From NCBI RefSeq assembly GCF_028453695.1, contig NC_135778.1, positions 40,815,985 to 40,879,984 of the forward strand: a stretch of DNA of 64,000 nt, read 5' to 3'. A program made the position numbers and the translations under genes. Under the pieces are notes generated by a model. It made no database searches, was not told the DNA's origin, and saw only the letters and a list, made by a program, of their open reading frames with translations. The DNA comes from Augochlora pura (lineage: Eukaryota > Arthropoda > Insecta > Hymenoptera > Halictidae). Positions within the stretch are counted from its first letter, which is position 1; every line of letters starts with the position of its first letter. Shown piece by piece: positions 14,801-27,600 of the stretch.

Positions 14801-16964
14801 GGTCGTCCAATAGTATTCGTAGGTAAACGTAAAGTTAATGTCCGAGAATCGAGCGTCGATGCAAACGTAGTCAGGGATTTTGTCGTGCTAGTTAAAGAAT
14901 ATTGTTGGCGAAATCATTGTCGGTGATTCGATGCGAACCCTTTAATAGAGGGCGTTTTCGATTTTTTTGAATTCGCGAGATTTTTCAATATGTTTGAACA
15001 TTCGATGAACGTGGTATATGTCGTAGAATTTCTAAATAACTTCAAAATTACATTTATAATAGAGTAACTTTTCATATCGATTGGTGTATGCATTACACGC
15101 ACGCCGCAGCACTAATCTACAATCGGGCGAGCACTTCACCGTGATTAACTGTTATTGCTTCGTTTTCAGTTCCCTCCAATCGCGCTTCAAAATAATTATA
15201 CCCAATGGCCGGCCGGCTGATAACATAATTCACGAGCTACAAAGGAGAACCGTCCGGTCGTTATTAAAAATGCTCGTAAAAACCGATTCGCGTTTCAACG
15301 AAGAGAGAGAGAGAGAGGCAATCGTCACGCTAACGACGTCCGCATGCGATTGCATTTCGTGCAGCAGAGTTCCATCGCGTGACGCGACGTAATTTGTATC
15401 TCCTCGCGGCGCAACGTCCGCTGAAAGCGATTCCGTTTCCGAGTTAGACGTCCACGAAAAAAAGAGGAGCATCGCCGCCGTGATCACGGTGTCGCGAAGC
15501 AAACAACTCTCGCTAATCGAAGAAAGCCCGGCGCGAATTAACGCGAGCGCGCGCGTCTCTCGCCGTTGCGCGCGTAGCGCGCGATATTCTTTTCGAGGCA
15601 CGGCCGTCCCGGAATTTCATGCATGAAATTACGGTCGGCGGTATGACCGGCGTGCACCGTGCATTAAAAAATGCATTATGCATCGGTTGTAGAAAAAACT
15701 CCGCGCGCCGAATATTAAAAGTTGAAGCGTTACAGGCCGGTTCCCATAAAACTCGCGCGCGCGGTCTCGTTCGGCTCTCGAAGAGAGAGAGAGCTTTCCT
15801 TGATATTCGCGTTTCGCGCCACGTGGCTCGGCTCGGCTCGCAAGCGCGCACAAGGTCGCGCAATTTGTTGCCAGACGCTTGTAATATAGCACCTGTACAG
15901 GCTGTAATCAACTCGCGTTACACTTCCCGGCAACTTGCAGCAGAGTCTCGTAAGCCGAGAGCAGCTCGGCGAATGTAATCGCGTCGGTGCGTGCCCTCCC
16001 CACCACGCGCGCGCTCGCGAGAGAGAGCCCTCGCTTTTAATAGCTCGCGGATTAATTTACGCGCAATCGAGAGGCCGGCAGTGTAAACGATCGTCGCGAC
16101 GCACCGGCCAATAAACTGCATATCGCTGCGAATTAATTAATAAAAGAATCCGTCGTTAATCCCGCGGAATCGTCAGGCGCGATTTACCGTTCATGGCGAA
16201 GCTACCGGCTGTGAATATTAATCGTATCAATTCGCGTGTCCGACGATGCTTGTAGCTTGTCGGAAACGATTGGTCAACGTACGGTTCGGACACGGTTGAC
16301 CGTTTGCAAAGTGGATTTACCCTTGTCGCTTTAAACTTGATAACAATCAATGCGAAGCTGCTTGGATACTCGCGACACTTTACTTTGGTAAACAATTCTT
16401 ATTTTAATACGTATTCTTCGTAGAAAATTTTTATCTAAATGTCTTTTGAATAGAATTTCAAACGAATTGATTTGAAACGGGGTTGAGAGGGTAGCGGAAG
16501 TAGCGAGGAATATTGGCAGCAATCCGCTGGCGTAACTCGGTGCGGCAAACGCGGTCGCGGCGGTTTGGATTACCATATCGAGTTGCATCATTGGATCCAA
16601 TTACGGCGCCGTGTCCCCCCGGGCGCCCCAAAAAATATATCTATGAGCAAGTAGTTGCCGGCAGACAATCCGGCTGCTTTGCATTTTCTTTCCGCGCGCG
16701 CGGATCGAAAGGGAGGGAAGGAGGCTAGACGGGAGAGGCAGCCGGACGAGAGGGAGTAAGAAGCAGGAGACAAATAGAAACAGTCCTGCCCCTTATCGGG
16801 GCAGCAGACAACCTGGAATAAGTCGGTGATAAAGAGAGCGCGAGGCGCCGCAGAGTGCGGTGGGCGGTTCGGTTATTTAAATCGTCTCGACGCCTGATTG
16901 GTCAAAGCAATGTAAATGCTCGTTTCGCCCCTCCGGTTCTCATTCCCTCGCCGGAGGAGGCAGC

Positions 16965-16998
16965 GTCCTCGTCGTCCTCGTCGTCCTCGTCGTCCTCG
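16965..16998 (+). repeat. 9-bp tandem repeat GTCCTCGTC, about 4 copies
   Basis: Near-perfect nonamer repeat. It encodes a poly-Ser run in one frame of a GC-rich stretch, with no supporting gene structure. Confidence 0.85.
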
Positions 16999-18544
16999 AC
17001 GGCTCCCTTACGAGTCTACGCCGCCCCCACGGCGACAATTTCGCTAATGCGAATCTCACCTGAGGGCCTGACAGCGATTTCAAGGGTGACGGGTGGTGGG
17101 GATCTCTCAAGAAAGGGAATGGGTTCATCAGGTGCTTGCCAGACCTGGGCTTTCATCCCTTCGAGCCTCCTCAGCCGCCTCCCCCGAGCTATTCCGTTCC
17201 CTCGTTCTCAAGACGTATTGATTTATATCCTGGCACCCCATGGAAAAGGGATAAGACCGCCGGGAAACGAGATAACACCGTGAATTCTTGCCGAGCCCTC
17301 GCGCAATCTGTCCGACGATAACTTCTGGTTCGACGTGTCTCGCCCCGGGACCCGAGACGCTTTCCAAATCCACTACGCAAACGTCGCGCCACCGAGCTTT
17401 CATTATGCGCTCGCTCTCTCTCGGATTAATCAACGAGTTTTTCCTCGATATGGTGTTACCAACGATCCTCCTGATCCATTACTGTTCCGACCCTTCGGCG
17501 ACCACTGATTTTGGCTCATAACGCCGTCCACTAGAGATGGCGCAATTAATCATTGATTCGTTGATTTGTCACAAATTTCCAATAATTAGAAAATACTGTA
17601 TATTATGTTAAAAAATCTGAAAATCGAGAGGTGCTATCCCTTAGAAACAAATCTGAGTTAATTAACGCAATCGCGCCTAGAAGCGGATCGAAACTTACGG
17701 CGTTGGAGGCGGTTGAATTACGTTCATCCAGTCTTCATAGTTTTTGGGGTGCTGACGCGGTTGCCGCGATGCATCGCATGCACCGCGGGGCACCCGGTAT
17801 CCGCCATATATTCCGCAAATTGCTTAATGACGTCGTATCCTCGCCGTAATACAGACACAGGTGTACGCGTGCCCGGTAATGCGAAAATTCTGGTGGCGTT
17901 GCGCGGCGACGGCGTAGGCGGCGTAGGAGGCGTCGGCGGCGTAGCGAGGCCGGAGGTGTATTTTCTTGGATTCCCGGCGAAGTGGTAAGCCAACCCGTTG
18001 TGAAATATGCATCTTCCCCGGTGCCGGCGCCGTCACGGTCATCGGCGCAGACAGCCTTAAACGGACCAGGGTCCACCGCTTCGTGGACCTAGTTACCCCC
18101 CGCGCCGCAGAATTAATTAACACGCAGCCTTGCGGGCGTGCTTTAATGCCGGCAACCCGGCGCGGAAAATCTCCTGAAAATAATCCGAGGACCGAGCCCT
18201 CGAGGGCTTTAATAAGCTACCTGATATCGAAGAAAATGATGGAGGACTGTTATTAGCCGTCCCCCTTTCCCACTCTCGCCATCGCCGCGATCGAGGAAAA
18301 TTTTATCAAGACCCTGAGAGGTGTGTCAACACTACTATTGGGTCCTGTTACGTAATTCAAGATTGATCGGCAGACGCTCCGGCAATAGGATCAAACTGCA
18401 ATTTGCGGGAAACAAAGACGTGCGTTTACGCGGAAATAGGATTAAAATTCGGTAACGTTTATTACCTTGTCTTTACCCAGTTGCACGCTACAGTTTGTCA
18501 GCCGATATATAGCGATTTAAATCGCAATCTAGTTCAATCGATCG

Positions 18545-18685
18545 TTTAATTGTGAATATTATTCAATTGATAGAAAAGAACCATATATGTATCGTTAAAA
18601 TCGAGGAATAAAAATTGCTGAGGCTTAAGACATAATACAAAAATTCTAAGATCCTAAATAAAAAAAGAAAAAAATTTAATAGATT
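18545..18685 (+). repeat. Dispersed repeat, copy 1
   Basis: Matches 24515-24660 on the same strand. Shared blocks are GATAGAAAAGAA / AATAGAAGAGAA, TATCGTTAAAAT, AATAAAAATTGCTGAG and ATAATACAAAAATTC, followed by an A-rich tail. The copies differ by substitutions and an insertion in the second. Boundaries are approximate. No TIR or coding frame is visible; the A-rich tail would fit a SINE-like or retroposed element, which is inference. Confidence 0.6.
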
Positions 18686-20717
18686 ATTCCTTGCTATAAT
18701 AATTCAGCCCTGAAGAAGTTAAGCTCTTTTAAGGTTCAAGCTCTTCCCGACCGAGACTTGTAATATCAGATTCAAGATAAAGAAAGTCACGAAAAGAACA
18801 GAGCGGGTCCGGATATCCCCCCAAGGAGAAGAATGCGGCGCTGACTATCGACTGGTCTTGATTCCCAAGCGAAATCATGATCAGCACCCGGCCACGTAAC
18901 CGCGAGTGGTTTATAGCCGTCACTATGGCGGCCAGCAAGAAGAGAGTTCGAGCAAAGCCATTAATTCGTACGTGTTGGTGTCAGCCAAGAACGGATAAGT
19001 GCGCCCAACGGAAGATATATATCTCCATTTAGGCGAAGATGGGACTTACTCGTTAAAACCAGACCTTACAGCGGCGCGGCGTGCCGGTGGTGCGGCGGGG
19101 CTCTCTTAATAAATTTCTCGAGGCCGCGCGCCGAGTACTTTGAACTCTGCGGGGACGTCGAGCGCATTAGAATTATATTTCGTATCGATCAGATCCACGA
19201 ACTTCCTTTTCATCGGCTCCCAAAGAAGGAATTCATCGCTTCTGCCCCCGGTTCCTCCTCCTCCTCTAATTTAAATATCCAGCCATTACTTATTCGTCGC
19301 TTCGGGCGCTTCGAAAAGGGGGGTTTGATTGGCCGTGACGCGGTATCGGTGAAACTTTCATTTCCACATGTCGCTGAGCCAATTTCGTAATGTGCGCCCA
19401 CCGTGGAGAAGCGTCGAACACATTTTTAACCCCCTTGCGGTCGACTGGCGACTCCAAGGCGACGCGAAAAATCATCGTGCCGCGTTTCCAAAGAATTTTT
19501 ATCAAATTTACTTGTATTTAGAAAATTATTACAATAATACCATAAATGTGCATTAAAAATCTATTTGCTTCCTTTCTAAAAGCAGATAGAATTTTCCTGT
19601 AGACCTAATTTAATTGTAATTATATAATAACATAATTATCATTACTCGAAGAACAGAATATCTTTACTTTTTACATTTTACATTTTACAGGAGAATTAAA
19701 TCGTGCTTCAATTTGGAAAAACTATAGAACGTTCACGTTTATTAAGTTGTGCACGAAATCTTCGTCACGATTACGAGACGTTATATCGTAAGGGGTTAAT
19801 TTCAGAGGAACGGCGCCGCGTTTTGCCGAAACGGTAAATCAAATTACCGGGAAGAATGCGCCGTTGAAGCGGGATCTCTTGAGAAGAAGAGAAAAAAAGA
19901 GAAAAGAGAACCGAAGACGTTTCCCGTCGAATAATGGAAGAAATATACTCGCAGCAACGTGGCCGTGCTCAAATATTGATTTCTCCTCGTAGCCGGAGAA
20001 ATTCATACGTTCGTACGACCGGGGGAAAAGAATAAATTTCGTGGGCGGTCCGTTACCGGGAAGATAAAGGGTCCCGGGTAAATCCATTTACATCGGCGAT
20101 TTCTGCGAAAAATCCAGTTTAATGCGTGGCCGCTGCTTCGTCGATCAATCCGATCGCGGATCCGGATTGATTCCCCTCGCTGCTATCTGTTCAGGCCAGC
20201 TGGGGTTTGCAAAATCCTGCTGCGAACTCGAGATGACGCACGAGGTGCCTCCCGGTGGTCGATGATCATAATTATCTTCGATATTGGGACACATTTGGTA
20301 GCTGTTAATGTAAACGTCTTCGCGAGTTTCAAAACTCGAACGATTCATCGATTATTAGATTCTACTCTGATTTAAAGTCATTTTATCTTCTTCTGTAGTT
20401 ACTTATATATAGTATACAAAGTCAAGTGAAAATTATATATTTCGAGAGTAACTTTATATTACCGAAAATTAACAAATACTCCCTATCTTCAGATTTTCAT
20501 CAAATAATTAACAAAAACGAGAATTCGCCTAAAGATGGCAGTCTATTTAACAATGTAACGTTTTCATCGCGAGAACAATTGAGCCTTTAAAACAGTGAAA
20601 GTATTAAGAAAATGTGCGAGAGCTCCGGGCGTGGCGTGACAGGCGATCCTTAATAAATAAATCCTGAGGCGACAGAATTACGTCGCAGTGTCGACTGCTT
20701 GCGGTAAAGTCACTACG

Positions 20718-20736
20718 TCGAGTCGAGTCGAGTCGA
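20718..20736 (+). repeat. GTCGA pentamer repeat
   Basis: Nearly four units of GTCGA, ending in the palindrome GTCGAC. Confidence 0.8.
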
Positions 20737-22764
20737 CGAAGCGAACGTTTGATCGCGACGAGACGGCCGCAGGATTTCCGTCGACGAAATATTAATTAGC
20801 GTAACGCGGCGATGATCCGCTCGCGCTTGCGATCCGATGCCCCAACTGAACACAGAGATACCGATATCTCAGTCATTTCCGTTAAAACCTGGCAACAACG
20901 GGCGTCTGATTTACAGGCTTGTTTACCAGCCCGTTGGCTTGCTGCTTCCTGGCGGTTATAATATTATACGTCGCCATTAGGGGATTATATTCTATAGCGA
21001 CGGCGAGAATCAAAATCGGATTATCATGGATTAACGATGGACTCGGTCTCAGAGCAGTGTACCCGAGCCGAATATGTATATATTTGTGGACGTATAACGG
21101 ACGCGAATCGGGTATCGGGAATTACACCGGTCCCCGAAAGCAACTGGATTTCGCTCGTCGGAACCGATATTCGATCCGCCGATTGTCGAAGGACAAAGGG
21201 GCGACGCGCGCGAGCCGCAAAGCGAGTCTGCGAGGGTAACGAGCAACCTGCGCGAAATTCTCTGCATCAATTGACTCGGTCAGAGTCATAGTAGCGGAAG
21301 TCGCGTTTTCCTCATTGTGTGAAACAGCCTGTTTTATTGTTTACCAACATACGTTATTGTTTACCACCGTCCATATTGTTTACAAGCGGGCGCGCTGTTT
21401 TCTGACCAAATTACATTGTACTCGGCCGACTGCGATAGAAAATCTCTTTCTATGTATTTCTACTTCTGTGGCAGTTTCTTTATTCATTTATATACGAATA
21501 AGAGAATAACTTTATTGCTAGAACAATTTAGAGTCAATTTATAGTAACCTTAAAATTTATTTCATATATTTTTAAACTCTGTTCTCTCGACTCTCCAACT
21601 GTTACAGAACTACTTTTGTATTCTTTATTTAGAAAATCACGCGATAAAAATTATTAAATATTTTTCTTCTGTCATTGTTCAATTTCAATCTAGACAGCGC
21701 ACCGTGAAATCATTCGAAATTCTGAGAACAAGATTGAACAGTTTCGCAGAGTTTCAGGCACGGTCCAGCGAAAAAAAAAAGGGTTGAAAGTTCGGTTCGT
21801 TCAGATAGCAGGAACGAAACGTGTTAAAGCGAGGATCAACGTGACCGAACTCGCAGGCATTAGCGGCCGACTGGATTTTCGCTTCCTCAGTCAGCCTCGC
21901 GAGACGCCGCCTCATAATCCTTTATGATCCCGTGTAATGCTGAGAAACATTACACACAGATTAGCGGGGCGGTTCTAGTCGGAAAACGATAATGAAGTTG
22001 CCCAGCTAACATGATAAATTGTTTTCGCATCGTCAACCGCTGCCGACCGTTGCCCGTCCATTTTCAAAGGTGAAAGTACCATCGTCCCTATCCGGACTTC
22101 ATTATTTCTGGACCGTATCTCGGCTTTCGCCGCGTGCTCGACACAGTTTGTAAAGTTCTCCCAGATAATATTATGAATTCATAAAAAGGGTCGGGCAGGA
22201 CAGGCTTCGCGAACACGAAATTCAATTAATTAGAAAATGTCGGAGAAAGTTGCTGCAACGGGGGCATCTCGTTCTTAAATATTCCCTTAACAAGATTTGC
22301 GGGGATCATCCACTGTAAAAAGCGTTTGCTTAAAAACCTTTTTTGTACTTTTAGAAAGAAAGTATGAAACATGATTTCTCATTTATTAAAAATCCGTGGA
22401 TCGCTTCCGAATTCGTGTCCGGTATCGAAGATCATGCATGTATATGTCGGGCGATATAAGTATAAACGATCGAAGAAGCAACGGGTTCCACCGTCGTCGA
22501 TTTATGAAGCTGATTAACCGTCGGCATAATGCAAACTCGATTCCAATCCCTTTTACCGCGACCCGCTTTGAAGTCGCTAATTGAGAAGGCTAGGCTCGTC
22601 AAAGCTCGGTTGCTCGGTCTATCTGCTTGGCAAATATCCCCCACGACGACCAAATCGTCGAGCAATCTGACGTAACTCCGTTTAATGCACGGAAATTACA
22701 TGCGCCGCGCCGCTGCACGTAAATTATTCATAGGCGGCGAAACAGGCCACGCGCATAAAGTCGT

Positions 22765-22778
22765 CCCCCCCCCCCCCC
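22765..22778. repeat. C14 homopolymer run
   Basis: Fourteen C in a row (G14 on the minus strand). Confidence 0.88.
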
Positions 22779-23822
22779 TCTCCTCGGAACCACTCGGCCG
22801 GGATCGGCGCAGATTTTTCCGACGGCGGCGGTGTTATGCGAATCACGACTAACAATTGAATTTGCCGAAAGGTTCGTCTGTCTTCCGCCGAGACAAGAGT
22901 AACGGACCGGGATGATCGACAGGGCGAAAATTGCTGCGAGGCGCTGCGCCGCCTGCAATGAATTTTAAACGTTGCCGCGTCGGAAGAACGGATTGAAATT
23001 CATACCGAAATTATGTCTCTGGGAGCTTGTTTATAAACACCTTTGCCGGAAAGCGTCTCGCCGACCTCGCGAATTGCTTGCTCTGACGCACAGTTACTTC
23101 AAATGGAGGAAGTAAGACGTATAAGTAACCAGGAAGTAGGATATTTTTAAATATTTGAGGTTATTTTATTAACTAGAAGCTCCATTTCTCGGATGATAAG
23201 AAAATATTAATTAGAGCGATTTAACAATGTAAAAATTGTCTGAGAAACATCATTTCGATACGTAAACGTCTCTTCTCCTCTTTCACTAATTATAATAAAT
23301 TAAAAGTAACATTAAAATAAAATGTCCGCTGTATAATTATTATTGATTTTTTTCTTCATTTAATAAAGTAATATGGTAACAGTCGCTTTGGCTGGGTAAA
23401 TCGACGTTAAATGAAACTATCTCGAAGAGAAGTGTTCATTAACGGACGATTATTCTCTCTGTGAACGTTGCAAGTTGAGAATAATAATTCATTACGAAGT
23501 TTCGTGATAAAGCGTAAGATTTGAAATTTGCTTTCGACGTGCAGAACGCGAGCTGATGAAAAAGCGACTTTGATGAAGTTTTAAAGCAATTCCATCCTCT
23601 CCGCGTGCTTATTAACAGAAACTTTTTTGATTTCGTGTCCGATTTGATATTTCACGAATTAATTTCGACACAGTGGCGCTAACGCGCGCAGTTTACTAAT
23701 ATTGGTTACGCGTACAGCGACAGCTAATCCCGAAATTGATATTCCATGCCCACAAATCACGGGTTTTCCACGCGAACGATCCGCAATGCGATCGTCGTCG
23801 CGATGCATCGAGATTTTACCAG

Positions 23823-23927
23823 CTTCTCGGGTTTTAGCTTTATTTTAATTTTAGTAGCTTCTTATGTTTTAGCTTCATTTTAATTTTAGTGGCTTCTTTC
23901 ATTTTATTTTTATTTTAATTTCGTTAG
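23823..23927 (+). repeat. 35-bp T-rich minisatellite, 3 copies
   Basis: Three units of exactly 35 bp start at 23823, 23858 and 23893, each beginning CTTCT and ending in a variant of ATTTTAATTTTAGTAG; the start of a fourth (CTTCTTG) follows. The third unit is the most diverged. Confidence 0.85.
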
Positions 23928-24514
23928 CTTCTTGTAATTTCCTGCCACGCGATTGTCACGTAAACTGTGACGAAAAAGAAATAAAATAAATTAAAGGGAG
24001 ATTGACCCATAGACCAACTCGCCGATTTAATTTTTCACTGAGAAATCTGGGGATGAAGAGTCATCTTATATACTAAATCGAAACGGTGTTGGGACAGGGC
24101 AGGTTGTTGATTCATCGGTGGTACATATACTGCAACAAGAAATGAGAAAATTCCGTGGACAGGCGTTAAAAAACTTTCATAAAGATTTCGTCGCGAAGAT
24201 AATCTATATACATACCTAGAGCAATATTTTTCTATTCTACAGTGTATGCCGTGCTAAAGCTTTTACGAGCGTTTTTTTTATGACGCAGTAAACTTAGTTT
24301 CCATAATGCCCGCGCGATTTAACGATAGACCATGGAGAGACGAAAGGGATCATTATCAGATAACAGTTAACGATTAGGAAACATTGTAGCAACATTTCAA
24401 GCGAAAAATACCGATATCTTTCTTTCAGGAATTAATTACTTTATTACACTCGCGTACGTTTGTTTAACTTAAGCAGAACAATATTTGCAATCGCGTAGTT
24501 GTCAATATTACAAT

Positions 24515-24660
24515 ATTATAGAGTAATAATAATTAATAGAAGAGAACATTTATCGTTAAAATGGAATAATAAAAATTGCTGAGATCGTTATAAAAATAGT
24601 TGGGGAATAATACAAAAATTCAGAATTTGTACAAAAAACAAAAAGAAATGTAGAAATCAT
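24515..24660 (+). repeat. Dispersed repeat, copy 2
   Basis: Second copy of the repeat at 18545-18685, with an extra segment of roughly 20 bp between the AATTGCTGAG block and the ATAATACAAAAATTC block. It sits in an AT-rich region (about 24,400-24,760). Confidence 0.6.
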
Positions 24661-27600
24661 GAATTATTAGTAGATAAATAAAATTGCAATTATTAATTGG
24701 ATTAGTTTACTAGAAAATGGCTAAAAAATTCTTTTGAATGAAAAAGATTGGTGAATGTAATTTCCGTTGTCCCTGTTAACGTCGCTAACACGGCGAGTAA
24801 GCAGATTTAGCGTCATATATCTGGCAGGAACGTTTGACTGTGTCAATCGATTGCTTAGTTACGAGTGAAGAGCCCTTGGATCGCTTCATCCTAGACGCTC
24901 TCGTGAACAGCGCAATCATGAGACCGTAATGGTTGAATTATTCGAAGACGGTAATTAACTAATAAGCACGTCTTAGGGCGCCGTTTCCCCGAGCTACGAG
25001 TTTGAAGGGGACGATTGTTATAGAAGGAAGCGATCCCGAGCACTCGTGATTAATGACCTACAATGAGGTGGTAAAAGTTACTCGAGGCAATCATTCATTC
25101 CTCAAAGGCGCTATACCAAAGTTGTTGAGAATATTTCTCAGCTGCGTATAATACTTGAAACGACGAGCCTCGGTCTTTCTGGTTCAATTGAAATTGTGAT
25201 TCTTCGCCTGGAAAGAATCGATTCTCTTTTAACCATCTTCCATGCACATTTTACATTGAAAATTAAATCGTCTCAGCGATAATAGGTTTATTAAAACTAT
25301 CATTCTATATAATAATAATAGTTTTATTACAATTTATTATATTTTTATTAACAGTATTTCAATTACAATTATTACGCTGCCAAGGAATTTGATCAACGAA
25401 AATTTACGTCGTTTCGTGTTGCAATGCTTGATATCGAAGAAATCCAAGTATATAAAATATAAGCGAACGGTTCAACAATAGAATTTGAAAGAATTCGGGA
25501 ACCGTAGTTAACCAATTCGGCCTGTGGACAGGTCGCATAAAAATGGCAGCGAGCGACGATTGTGGCGGTCGGTTTAATACAAATGATCAATAGCCGCGTG
25601 TCAGGCGAGCCTGTTTGCAACGTGCTCCCGTCCTTTGAAGTATCGACATGTGTACGTACATTTATGAATGGCCGCGTGTCCCCGTGGCAATTGGCATGCT
25701 TGCTCGTTCATCACCACGTCCGAAACTACGTAATTGGAGAATGCCAATACGTCGAGCGAGTAGCGAAAATCGAAGTGCCGACCGATCAATTCCACCCCCC
25801 AAGGTTACCTCGCGAGAGGAAAACGAGTGCTCGATTGTTCCTCGACGAAACACGCCGACCGTTGATTATACAATGCGCACGGAAACAATAGGGAGGCCTC
25901 CATCCGAGAATTCTCGCGTGTTTAATCTACATCGGCCGGGTCCGCGTTCATTTCCACTCGTGGAACTTATTTGTGTGTTCCGAGGGGCGTGGCGAGGCGT
26001 CGCGCCCCGTTCACCGCACGTTCGCGGCTTGTTTTATTAAATTAAGAACTGATCGAAAATTGCCCAGGTTAAGGCAAGGCACCCGGCTGCCACGTAACAC
26101 TGACATCCAGGCACTCCAGGCTTGAAATTCTACCTTCATCTTTCTCGGCAACGCGGACTTAAGGACTCGATTTTACACCGACGAAAAGCCATCCTTATCC
26201 GTTTCAAGAAAGATTGCCCCGATCTTCGGAATTTCGTGCCGGCGCCGTCGAAATCTTCGCGCATCAATTCTCTTTCGCCTATCTTCCAATCCACTTTCTT
26301 GTATAAATTACTAACAAGTAAATACTGCTTACTGAGAGACTACCCTTTTTAGCTCAACTGTCCCGACTAGCATTTCTGATCATCAAAAACTGGAGCTTTA
26401 AATTAACTTTTAACTAAGCGAAGACAAATGGAATTATATTTGGAAATTTACAAAGTATAGACTATTCATTTATAATTTAAAAAATTATCATATCTAATAT
26501 AATGTTTTATTTAATTTTTCTGTAGAATTTTAGAATAAGAGAAACGATTATTTCATCTTCACACTTCATCGGTTGCGATCGTTTGCAGGTGCTGCGCAAT
26601 TTTCGTTCGCCTAATGAGTTTTTTGGTTCCTGCGGGAGTTCGCGGCTTTAAACAATTTCGTAAATTAATCAATTATTCCGTTTAAACGAGTTTCACCTTT
26701 TTATTAGTACTTGGAACGCACGCTTTATCTGCGAGGCAAAGCGGTTTCCACGTTTACCCTGGCGAAAGTTTAAATGCCTATTTGCGAGCAATTTCCCGGG
26801 GAAAATTATGTCTCAGAGTTCTTCTGAATTAATTAATTGGGTAACACTTAAATATTCCGAGGCTTCCTCCGCCAATTTATCAACTATTAGGCCGTCGCGC
26901 GCGAGTTAACGGACTTGTCTGGAAATTCAGCGGCCCCCTGATCGTTTGGAAAGACGATAAGGTGGATTGATACGTACCGATTTGCGCAAAGTTAAATAAA
27001 ACTATCACATGCCTTGGAATAGTAATAGCGAATAGAGGCTTTGGTTATTTACTTTATTTCCCAGGCGTCTTATAATTTTATCTATCAGCGCAGTTGTGAA
27101 TTTTCAAGTAAAATTAAGAAATATTAAAAAAGCCGAATATTCGAATATTTATTAATATTATCATTCGAATATTGCCGCAGCTCTTTCAGAAATAAATTGC
27201 AAAACAGGTTATGTTTCAATCTTGGTGAAACAGGAAAGTTTACTCTTCTCTCCTCCACGGCGAGAAAAATTCGCCATTTCTTTTTCATTTGGCAAGTTAC
27301 AAGTCACTCGCGAATCGCGTCGCTCTAAATGTGATTTTTACGGTTCGTTCCAGCAACCGTTCGATTAACTCGCTGGAAAAACAGTTCCCGTTCGCCTGAT
27401 ATTGAATTTCTTACTCTGACTTTGGAAAATTATTGGTAATCCCGTAGAAAATTACATTGCGGACCGCTATATCTGTCGGCGGCATTACTAGCCATCTCTG
27501 GTGGATTCCGGGGAGTCTTCGATTGAATCCTCTACGTGTTGGGCGAACATTTATTTCTTAATAACCGTAGATCGATTACCATTGCCGGCGAACGAAAATT

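Larger units (their letters stand above)
9430..23100. other. Non-coding stretch, mostly GC-rich
   Basis: CpG-rich blocks dominate (about 9,840-10,620; 13,040-13,960; 15,230-16,120; 16,540-18,260). Apart from simple repeats, the dispersed-repeat copy at 18.5 kb and a speculative 5'-exon-like stretch near 9.5 kb, I see no supported feature. Confidence 0.5.
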
